64,000 bases of DNA. It comes from Siderastrea radians (lineage: Eukaryota; Cnidaria; Anthozoa; Scleractinia; Rhizangiidae). This document shows positions 13,501-25,500 of the stretch, piece after piece. The stretch spans positions 6,134,001-6,198,000 of the forward strand of contig OZ024895.1 of the NCBI GenBank assembly GCA_964017195.1, written 5' to 3'. Under the pieces are notes generated by a model, which did no database searches, was not told the DNA's origin, and was given only the letters and a program-made list of their open reading frames with translations. A program made the translations under genes and the position numbers. The stretch's first letter is position 1. Every line of letters starts with the position of its first letter.

Positions 13501-16500
13501 AATAATTGTAAAGATAGCCAATAACTTGATCAAAATTCCTCTGTATCTCAAACTCTGCATTTTACAACGTTTAGACAGAGGTCTTCTTAAACTTTGGTCT
13601 ACACCGAGTCTCAACTAGTTAACCCGAATTTTTAAGCGTCGTTCACACTTATCCCTGTTTAACCTTCTAAGCAAGACTAACTTGGGTTAATAGGCCTAAT
13701 AGGGGACACCAGAGGCTCGTTTCTCGAACGTACCGGTAAGTTCTCGGTCCCGGAAAGCTATGTTATGAGCGCAACGTTTACCTTAAAGATTCAGATTTTG
13801 TTGGTTTGAAAGCTAAGCAGTAAAATTGCAAGTTGACGAAACAAATCGAGCTGGTTTGCGGGCTAAAAGCTACTCCACCATTCTATAGCTTTTGATTTTA
13901 AAATATAGCTCCGGGCCCGAAAACTTGCCGGGACTTTCGAGAACGGGCCCTAGGTCCTATTGCCTGTTTACCTCCTTTTAGCGAATTTGTAAATAAATGA
14001 ATAAATAAATAAACCTGCTTACAAGTAGGTTTTGATATGTTTTGAAACGTAGACGCCGTTAGAATAAAATAAAAATAAAATAAACCACTTTCTTTAGGTG
14101 AATAAAACGGGTGTCAGTAAAACACGGGGTCGGGGTCGGGGTCCATTGTTCTTTTGTTTCGTTTTCGGTTTTATGTTTTGGTTAGGGCAAGACAACAGAA
14201 ACGAAACAAAAGAACAATGGACCCCGACCCCGACCCCGACCCCGTGTTTTACTGACACCCGAATAAAACCCCTACTTTGTATTTTACCGTTAGTTTATTG
14301 ATTTTATTGCCTTTCTACTCACATCACTAAACTCCACGTTTTTTTTCGTTTTTTGTTTTTGTTTTTAACAGAACGCCCTACGCATCAGTTCAAATGTGCC
14401 AGGAGCAAAGGTAGTTGAGCAGTCTGCTTTAAATCCTTGTACTCCAATTGGTTCTTACTATGTGACTATAGGGTCTTTGGACAAAATCCGTGTGTTTGCA
14501 TTCAAACAAAAGCTACTGAGTAGGGTTTCCTTTGGTATCGTTTATTGCACAAAGTGGCTCTTACTTTTAAGACAAGGAATAGAAACCTGAAGTGTGACCA
14601 TTCATATGCGAGCTACTGAGCTGCTTTCCCGTTCCGGTCATGTTAACGTACAAAGCTGTTCTAACATTTGCATTGATGGACAAGATCTCCTGTTAATAAA
14701 CAAATGAAAGCTATTTTTAAAGCAGTACTCTCCTGTGGTGCTGTTTATTATGCTGTACAAGGTGGTTCTAACTTTTGAGTCTGTGGATGAAATCGTAAAG
14801 TGTGATCATTCAAATGAAAGCTACCGAGCAGTACTTTCCTGTGGTGCTGTTTATTATGCTGTACAAGGTGGTTCTAACTTTTGAGTCTGTGGATGAAATC
14901 CTAAAGTGTGAGCATTCAAATGAAAGCTACTGAGCAGTACTTTCCTGTGGTGCTGTTTATTATGCTGTACAAGGTGGTTCTAACTTTTGAGTCTGTGGAT
15001 GAAATCCTAAAGTGTGACCATTCAAATGAAAGCTACTGAGCAGTACTTTCCTGTGGTGCTGTTTATTATGCTGTACAAAGGGGTTCAAACTTTTGAGTCT
15101 TGATTAGATCGTCAAGTGTGTCCATTCAAATGAAAACTATTGAGCATTACTTGCCTGTGGATTGTTCATTACGCTCTTCAAAGTGGTTCCAAGTGTCTGT
15201 GCATGAAGTCGTCAAGTGTGACCGTTCAAATGAAAGCTGTTCGGTAGTAGTTTTGTATGATACTGTTTATTGTGCTTTGTAAGGTCGCTCTAACTTTTGA
15301 GTCAGTGGCTGAAATCCTGAAGCGTGATCATTCAAATGAAAGCTACTGAGCAGTTCTTTCCTGTGGTGCTAGCAGAATTTCCAGTTCACTAAAAGGCACC
15401 AAAACATGCGCGACATCATCTGGACTTTTCAGAAGTCAGTTACATTGGACACGTTTCAATTGTGCAAGCAAAAAAGTGTTAGTTGTCGATTAGGACATTT
15501 GTATGTGTTGAAGAAACAAGTCTACATTCGTTACAATAGGTTGATTAACCCTGTAACAGAAAAACAAACAGCAACCACTGTCACCTTGATTGCGCTTTTC
15601 CACTCCCCACGCATTTGTGTAAGCCAGAATGTATGCAACCGATCAAGCCACTAAATCGGAACGGCAGTCCATCACATTACTGCATTTTATTTCTCTTTAT
15701 ATTTTTTTGTTAGAAACTTTGCGTCATTCTTCCCGATCAAGACAACAACGAAGAAAGTGAAGAAGACCAAGAGAAGACCAAAGAGACAGTACCTGTTCAT
15801 GATGTAAATTTCTTTCTTTCTTTCTTGTTACACGTTCATCGAAGGCCAATATGGCGAAAATGTCGCGCCACATTTATGACCAACCACCCACCCCTACTGC
15901 CTCTGACCATTCAAAGAGACGTTTTTCTTTTGGGGGGGGGGGGTGGGGAAGGGGGCTTCGGGGGTGGTCAATCGTCAGGTGGAGAGTCAAACCCCGCACG
16001 GTTCCTCGGGTGCTCTTGGGGTGATTCCTTTGTCGTTTCCACTCTTTTGCCCTGTTTTTATGCTTCTTTGTGCGGAGTAAAAATGAACAAATAAATATTT
16101 TGGCTGATAAGTCTTACGAACTTCTTTTTTTTTTTCAAGGAAATGACATTTGGTAAGGTATTGCAAGCATTCAGGTCACGACTCCAAGGTGGCAAGGAAG
16201 ATAAAGAGTTGTACCTGATTGACAAAAAATCAGGTGGGCGAAGCAACAATAACAATGAAATATTCCTTTAAAATCTTATTAAATGCAGCACGAGCTAGTA
16301 CGCAAAATTCGACAACTGTATCGGATTCATTTAAGTGGCTCAACAGGAAAGACTTCCAAGCGGTCTGTATTCCTTCTTAATTATTTAATGAAGATGAAGC
16401 GCACTTAGGGTGGAAGGGATAAAACCTTGGTGGAAACACGAGAGCATTGTACCGGTTCCCTGCGAAAAATATATTCTAATATATCAACATAATTTTGTTT

Positions 16501-19500
16501 CACGTTGTAGATCAAATACTTGAAGAGAGATACCACGTAAGAGACGTGTACACTCATCGCAAGGGATTTCCCAGCCCACTGCTGCTGCTGGATTTTCTGG
16601 ACCAAGAGATCGCGTTCAACAAGAGACAAGCACAGGTACACCATTCAAACTCTAGGGCACAGGTACACCACTCAAACTTTAAGAGGGGGACGGGGACCAG
16701 GGAGATCTGAACTTCATCCCCCTTCATCCTCTCTGTGTTTTTGCCGTCACATAAATAAATAAAAAATAAAATAAATAACTGTTTACTAATTACAATTGCA
16801 GTTAAGAAACTGAATTACAGGGATAATTAAGGCCGGAATTACAGGGAAGGAATTAAGGCCGGAATTACAGAGTAGTCCAGTACCTCTTGTGAACCTCTAA
16901 TTTCAGAGGCATTCTAAAACAATATTGCTCATTGTCTTCAGGGATAGGGGCATTGTTTGTGCCCTTTGTCTTATTGTTCTTATGGCCAATCATGTGAGAT
17001 GTTCAATGAGGTGCTGGTCGACTCGAATTACAGGGATATTAAGGCCGGTTTACACGATACGATTTGTCGGTCCAATTTGTTTGCCCGACCGAGTATCGGA
17101 GCGCAAATCGGACGTGTATTTTGACACCCGATTCACAGCCGATTCGTGAAAACAAAAAACGGTCCGATTTAGAAAATATGCTGCAGTGCAACAGATTTTG
17201 GTCATGTCAGGCCGACATTCTCAAAGAAGCCGCCACGTGAATGAAAATTCCTAGAATCGGATGTCAAAATACACTTTCGATTCACCCTCCGATACTGTCG
17301 GGCTAACAACTCGGGCGGGCGAATCGTAGCGTGCAAAACCGGCCTCTATGTTTTTTCTCAGTTTCGTCGCGATCTCGTTCGTCTTCCTTATCCTGTTTTT
17401 TCTTGTTCCTGTCTCCCTCCTCCTTCCACTCTTCCCCCGCTTCTATTTACATGTACCTCCCCCCCCCCCAACAATGCGATGGTAAGGTCTTGGGTTTGTT
17501 CTGGAGGTTAACGATTTTTGCGTGTTTGTATCAACTCTGTCACCTGCTCTCCACTTTTAGGCGTTCACAGCCAAGATAGCTGAAATTGGACGCGTTCTTC
17601 TTACGTCATCAATGTTGAACGCCTTACCTAATCAGGTATTGTTCTCTTTTTCGTGAGAGATAAGTTCCGACCAATGTTACAAACAATCTCAATTCTTTTT
17701 TTCTGTTTTAGACCCATTCTAAAATATCAACAAAGTTTCTTAAGTTGAAAAATAGTTCTTCTTTTCTTTTCAGAAACACATCTCGTTCCTTCACGGAGAG
17801 TTCAGTCGCCAGATTTCTTTTCCTCGTAAAGCTCTTGACTGTGATTTTTCTTTGTATGCAGGAGGGACAAAGGGCAGGGTAAGAAAACGTTTTGTTCTTT
17901 GTGAATTTGAATTTTTTGTCAAAAGAAGTGCTACTAAAACACTTGCTTCCAATTTCCTTGTTCTCTAGAAGATTATATTATTGTTTAGAAGTTATATTCG
18001 ACGGAAACGTGAGAAAATGTTTCCATTTTTTAAGGAGTAACCACGAAGATAATGTTGAATTTGTACAGTCATATAGAATCCAACCTTTCTTTGGACAATG
18101 AGATCACGTAACGGTGATCATCGTCATCATTATCATCACCATTATTGTTTATAAACAGCACACGATGAACGCTGTGTTTACTTACAACGCATCTACGACA
18201 ACTCCATAGAAGCACTCAGAGCAGCACTTCTCGCCCTCCTTAAAATGCAAAACGATTGTTTCTTTTAAAACGTTGATTGTTTATCCTCAGGAACTTGCCG
18301 CTCTTGATGTCATACATAAAAGTGTCTGGGTAAAGGTAAGTTAGTTATATGTTCTTTTTTTTTTGTTTGTTTGTTTGTTTGTTTGTTTGTTGTTGTTTTT
18401 TATGGTTAGTCGGGTGGACCAAACTTTCATTTACTGCAGCTTGAAGCAGCGTAAAACAAGTAGCATTTCTACACCAAGCATTTCTTATAATTATTTTCCA
18501 GTTAGCTCTGAATTGGCTATTTTGTTAGGATTTAGTAACGGTTCCCTCGTTACTTTTTATACACCTGGGTATTGTGGAGTAAAGTAAAGTCTTGTCTAAA
18601 GAAATAACACAACAAGATGCAATGACTAAGCCTTGATCCACCGACGCTTCCGATCGAAGTCCAACGCACTAGCCACTGGGCTACCGTGCCTACAGTTTGT
18701 TAACTACAGTCGTGTTCATTGTACCTTCGGGTACTTGCCAACAATTCTATGAGAAATTCCGTTGTAACATCAAGTCTTTCACAACTTTTGTTACCTGTTT
18801 TTGCGCACTCCCAACCTCAACAATAAACAATGTTGAAGATCAGTTATTACTTTCAATACCCGACATCAACATTATAAGGGGGTGGGGGGGATAAAATAAG
18901 GCCTGGGTAAAACGGATTCAACATTATTCAACATTGCTGAATAAAACTTTGTTGTACGAATGTTTATTGGCAATCAAACTTCGTTCAACATCCTTCAACA
19001 TTCTTCAGAACCATTTAAAATCACACAGCAACGTGTCGAAATGCGTTTACTTGCCGAATTCAGCAATGTTTTTGGCCTGTGGCTTATATCATCAACCAGT
19101 TCTTATCCTGTTTGCTGTACAAAGAACACTAATTGACAACCGATATTCTATTTCCAGCTGATTACGTCACTCTTCCAGTGCATGTCTACGGATTTCCCGT
19201 GGGGATCTGCGGACTTAAACTTGTTTTTGAACGTCATCAATGGCGCCATTTTACTTCACTGTGAGGACAGCGCCATGTTACGCCTTTGTCTTGCGTCATT
19301 CATTAACATAGCTGTTCATTTTAGTAACATCTTCGCAAACGATGGGTAAGAACATTTTACGTCACTGTTCTTGCTGTACACCAATGATTGTACGCATGTT
19401 GAACCAACATAAAGCAATTTACTTACGTCAAAATCCTAAAATATGGGACTCACTGCCCTACATTTGTCACGGCTTCAACAGTTTTCACCTTCTTCAGCGC

Positions 19501-22500
19501 TGTGCCCGGTGGCCTCAGGCTACTAGTTTGTCTTTGGGCAGCTTGAAAAATTTGTTTTTTGCATAGAGCCTTAGGGCTGGGCACCCCAGATTTTATGAAT
19601 GGGAGTCTTTGGGCTCCCTATGGTTCTTCTAAGAGCGCAGCCTTGTGCTTTGAAAATATAGATGAGCTTATGTTGTCCATCTAATAAATTTGTTATGTTA
19701 TACCGAGGAGGCCTCATGGTTTCCTAAGGTGTTTTCACCATTACACCTACTCGCGAAATTTGGTCTTGTAGACTCCTCTCATAGATCTGTGACCGCCCCT
19801 GATCTTTCAAGAGCCAAGTGAAATCAGTGACTTTTTGTCTCAGGTACCAGTACATCTTTCCGTCTCTACTTCAAGTCTACTCACATCACCAGTCAAACGA
19901 CATGGTCACCACTTCCATTGAGGTTAGTGGTGAATTTTAAGTTAAATTTCGGTAATTCGTTGTCGTTGTTGTTGTTGTTGACATCTTTAATGTTGTCTAT
20001 TTGTTGTTGTTTTTTTAAGTTTTTGTTATGATGTTGTCGTCACTGTTGCTGTCGTTGTCATCCTCGTCATTGTTGTTGCTGCTGTTCTGTTCAACTGTTT
20101 CGTCATCGTTGTTGTTTTAGCTTTTGCTGTTGTTTTTATTGGTGCTGTTGCTTATCTTAGATGATAATGATTTTAGTTTGTTCGACAATGTTGTAACTAG
20201 ATTTCAAACCATGGAATTATATTATGAAAAGCCCTTGTGGGAGCATGTAACAAAGTTTACAGTGTACAGTTGTTGTTGTGGCCGTCATCGTTGTCGTTGC
20301 TGTTATTGTTGTTGTCCTTGTTATTATTACTGTTTTGTTATTGTTGCTGTCGTGATTGTTGTTATTGTTCCTGTGGTAATTCTTGTTGTTTATGGCGGAA
20401 ACGTTACATCCATCATCTTTAATTTCCTTGTTAATAACTAGACGAATGGCTAATCCTCTCTTTTTCCTGTTATCTTTTACAGTTTGCCATGAAACAGTTT
20501 TATGTGTTACATCAGAAGCCGTGTTTGCTCCAGGTAGAACTTCTCGAAAAGAGTTCTTATTAAGCAATTACAATTGATTGCAGTGTTCTTCGAAAAATTT
20601 TTGGACGTTCAAATTCGGATGAGACAAAGCATCAGAAAGTTTAAACGCCCGATCAACTTTAGCCTCCCACGCAGTCGTTCTTCCCCAAAGAACGCCTGCG
20701 TGGGAGGCTAGATCAACTTAGGCGTATGAACATGACAAAATCGCTACTTCTATAACAGAGGCTTTTTGCATCAAGATCTATGAAACTCTGATTGTCACGT
20801 CAGCAAAACAACCACAGGTAACCCAAGCTCTAGGGGAGATATATAGACCGTGTGACCTTTGTTCTGCGTTGTGTGAGTGTTGTAATACGAGCGTAACGGC
20901 GGCCGTTGCGTGACAGTGAAATTATAAGGATTTGTATGGGAAAAAACGATTCCGACTTTAATTTTTTAATGCGAACGTGTTTTTAATAAAAAAAACCCTA
21001 CCTGAAGTCCTCTGTCTGTTGTTCTTTCTCCTATGTGGTTTTTGGAGCGATTTAGCGCGATTCCAGTGAGTTTTAGTTCTACTGCCTTTCTCTCTTTAGA
21101 GAGAAAGGCAGTAGAACTAAAACTCACTGGAATCGCGCTAAATCGCTCCAAAAACCACATAGGAGAAAGAACAACAGACAGAGGACTTCAGGTAGGGTTT
21201 TTTTTATTAAAAACACGTTCGCATTAAAAAATTAAAGTCGGAATCGTTTTTTCCCATACAAATCCTTATAATTTCACTGTTACGCAACGGCCGCCGTTAC
21301 GCTCGTATTACAACACTCACACAACGCAGAACAAAGGTCACACGGTCTATATATCTCCCCTAGAGCTTGGGTTACCTGTGAAACAACTGACTGAAAATTT
21401 GAAAATCCAAATCTTCATAATGTGATCTTTGTCAACTTATCTACAAGAACTTACTGCGAAAGATTGCTTTAGTAATACTGTAAGTGATCGTTTATGGAAG
21501 CCACTGTAGTGTATACAATTGTTGGACAAAACAGTAAGCACGAAATCACTCAATTAATAGTGCTATAATAACCGACTTTCTCTGCTGATCAGAGAAAAAT
21601 CGTCAGAAAATTGCTGGTTTAGAACGTCTGAATAATTCGCGTCCGAAAAAAGTTTATTTAAAAAAAGTTTATTCATTCCAACTTCTTACCTGACTGAGCA
21701 CTGCCACATATATTAACTACAGCAAATCAGAAACATCATGACATAAAGTCCCCACACACGTCCTCCCGGAGTTCAGTTTAATTCTTGGTTATTTCTGCTT
21801 TGTTGTAGTTATTTGCCAGTGTAGCACCGATACTTCTCCTTGAGACGAGGTCAGACGGAAATGAGGAGGAATCTGAGCTGGATGATCTTGCTGGCAAGGT
21901 AAGGCTGCTTTACAGATATGAACACAAACCTTTGCTTGCTGGTGCCACAAAAACAGGATGTTTTTTGTTAGCCTTCTCAGATTTGTCTTGATTTGTTAGC
22001 ATGAGTTGTTTCAACATGATCTTTTCTTCCCCAGATCCCTCCCAAGTGCCTCTTTAATCTGCTGGCGTCACTGGACAGGCCCTCTCCTGACAGTTTGGAA
22101 GTGTTAGACCTGGTTCGAGCCGAGAAACCACTCAAACCCACGGTAGGGAAACAAAGGGAAAATGTTCCTTTTTGACGATCCAGTGCATTATTAAAAACTT
22201 CCTATAAGGGCTTCTCACTGCTAATTTCAATACAAACGAAACATGGGAAAATTTTCTTAATTACGTACGCCTGTCCTTTATAAATCATAAGATAGTGTTT
22301 ACAGACGTTTTCACTGTTAAGTGCATGGCGAATATGTTATCTTTCGACATCAGTGTAACCAGGCTTAAGTCTTAAATTGTAAGCACAACTGATTTCTTTA
22401 CGGTCGAATTGGAGTTTTCGTGATGACGATATCGTTTCAATTGTTTGTAAACTGAGAGCCCTGCAAGGTCAACGCCTTTTTTTTTCAGCCATTTGAGGTC

Positions 22501-25500
22501 AGCAGTTTCACTTAAGTTTTGTTTGTTCTGTCAATAACCAGAAAAATTGCAAGTGTGACAATTGTAACGGTCTTTCAGCTGTGTACATACATCTGCATAT
22601 GATGTCGAAAGGTGGTCGCTATTCTTTGCTCTGCTCGTAACACTGAGATTAAAACGGCTAGAAAACTGGGACAGTTCGCTTTCTAGGTAAATATCCTTCA
22701 AATTATCCAGTCAAACGAAGACTAGCCTGCTAGCATTGACACTGGCAAGCTGTTTTTAAGACGTGTATTTGGTATCCCAAGCGCGGGAAAACTTGCAACC
22801 GGCGCTAAAGGACGGGAAAACGTACAAACAGTGCAAGAGCAGGAATGGGCACCAGACTGGTTGGGCTGCTATGATTGGATAATGCAGATGCCACGAGAAT
22901 TGTTTTCGTTTTTTTGTGTTTTGTGTTTGCAGTGTTCCTCTAGTTGCCGAGCGCTGTAAAACACAAAACACTTACAATATGGGGCGCCATACTGGACATT
23001 ATTACAAACTTCTTCAATATATGCTCAACTTCAAATTTACGTGCTAAACTTTACCTAGAGTATGCTTATTGCCACTTTTTCTTGCCGAATTCCAACTATT
23101 TATGCTATGTTTTGCCTGCCATCAAATATTTAAAAAACATCTTTGTTGCTTCCTATAAAAAAATACGGTATGGTAAACTTCACGTACCGTATGGTGTGAT
23201 CTTCACGTACCGTATGGTATGATGCACCGCGCGCCGGCTACACCAAAATAGACCCCAGGCTCCTCTCTGCCTGTTACAGAAGCCCAAAATGGCGGCTCTA
23301 GGCGATATAGCAGGCTCCGAGAATAGACTAATATCTTTTTTTCAACGGACGAAAGCGTTGCTTGCAGAAGCAGAACAATGTATTTCTCAGGTCGCACCCA
23401 CTGTAAGCATAGATAGAATAGAAATGTTACACGAAAGGCTTGCAGAGGCTGGGGAAACTGTTTATATTTTGAAAGAGAGGGCTGCTGAACTATTACTTCT
23501 TTCAGAGCACGATTTGGAAATGGACAACTTTCATAGTAACGTGGATGAGCTGTCCACATGTCTGACAAGACTTCGAGTTTTCTTTGAGAATATGGCAGGA
23601 GACTTGAGTGAAAGCTCGCGGGATGTCTCGGCCTACCAGTGTGAGAGAAATTACACAGGTATGAGAGGTCAACCAAAGTTTGAAGTTTCCAAAAGGCAAA
23701 TCGAATTCCTTCGTGAGTTGCACTTTTCTTGGGTGAGAATAGCAGAATTACTTGGAATCTCTACTAAAACCTTGAGTCGAAGGAGGCAAGAGTTTCAAAT
23801 AACTGATGAACAGAACTGGACCTCCATTGGAGACGGAGAACTGAGAGAAATCATGCAAGGCATAATGAGTGTCACCCCAGGAATTGGACAAACCCGCATG
23901 CTGGGTGCACTGTACAGCAGGGGAATAAAGGTGCAGCGATGGAAAGTTAGGGAACTGATGCGTGAGCTGGATCCAGTTGGAACAGCACTTCGATGGAGAG
24001 GAACTATTTGCCGACGACAATACAATGTGCGATGTCCAAATGCCTTATGGCACGTCGATGGTAACCACATGATACGCTGGCGGTTTGTAATCCATACGGC
24101 TATTGATGGCTATTCCAGACTGATTCCATACGTATACTGTGCAAACAACAACAAATCAGAAACAGTCCTTGAACTGTTTCAGAATGGATGTCAAACTTAT
24201 GGAATACCTTCAAGAGTCAGAAGTGATCATGGTCTCGAAAACGTTGGTGTGGCCCGCATGATGTTGGAATGCCGTGGTGTAAACAGAGGAAGCATGAGAA
24301 CAGGAAGCTCTGTCCATAACCAAAGAGTTGAGAGACTTCACAGGGATGTGACTAGTGGTGTTCTTAAGAGCTATATAGATGAGTTTCACATGATGGAAGC
24401 ATCTGGTCTGTTGGACCCACTAAATGAGACTCATTTGTTATCACTTCATCTTGTATTTTTGCAGCAAATAAACAAATCTTTGCAAGAATTTACTAATCAA
24501 TGGAATTACTACGGTCTTAGTACAGAAGGAGGTTCATCACCTCTTCAGCTTTGGACTGAGGGAATTTTACGAACTGCTAGAGAAGGTAATTCACCACTTG
24601 GTGACATTTTAACAGAGGAGGAATTATTTTGGTAGGGAGTAGAAGAAGAGGATGATTCTATTAGTGTTCCAGATGATGAAGCAGTAGTTGTTCCAAGAAG
24701 CGACATACCACTGAATGAAGATCAACTAAACTACCTTCATTCCTTAATACCTACAGACTTAAATAGGAGTGAAAGTGTAACACACTATGTGGAACTTGTG
24801 AGCGTTGTGTGTGAAATGCTATCTAATTCATAAATCAACAAACCGTACATAAACTGGAAACCCTAACGCCAATAGTCACTGTAAGGTTGTTTTAAATGAG
24901 TTGTTAAGTATTGGAAAGTAGAAAAGTTGTCTCAAGTGGTACTTTTTAGGGTGTGTCTCAGTGTTTAGGAGAAAATAAAGTAAGCAGGAAACAATGTCAA
25001 ATGATAGTGAACATTTTAAATCAATCATCTCAGATCTTCTTAATAAAGCAATAATTGCTTGATTAAGAAATTACTATTGGGTTGACCATTCTCTTTTGTG
25101 CTCTCAAAATACATGTTTGTTCAGTTTACAAGACCACTTGTACACATAAAAGTGATAGAATTTTTTTTAGAAATGCCACAGCTGAGGAACATGATTTTAA
25201 TGGAACAGTTTACCAAGTTGTCAATGGAACCGAGGGACAGTTACTGTGGAACTAAAGGGTAATGAGTAGACTAAGCAACACCCTGATCCAGATAAAATCT
25301 AACGTTCAACAGCTGCTAATTATCGCAATGTGATCCAATTCCAAGTATTGGCTGGTTAAAACATTCTCTCACTTGTGAAGATCTGTGAATGGCAATCAAT
25401 TGCAAAGTATTCCAATAAACTTGGGTTTTTCAGTCTAGTAGTATGGAGTGGGGCAGGGGTCCCCTCTTTCTGATTTTTGCCAACAGTATAGATGTCACTT

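Noticed and set aside
14118..14245. Telomere-like GGGGTC repeats
   Set aside because: Only three or four hexamers, mirrored in a foldback element with a target duplication.
20124..20567. Leu/Val/Cys-rich and Asn/Thr-rich frames
   Set aside because: They come from a TTG/GTC low-complexity tract in an intron.
20966..21227. Two 64-residue frames with identical protein
   Set aside because: They are the two arms of one palindrome read from each strand.
23203..24070. Minus-strand frames across the integrase
   Set aside because: They are shadows of the transposase frame. The conserved DDE motifs are on plus.
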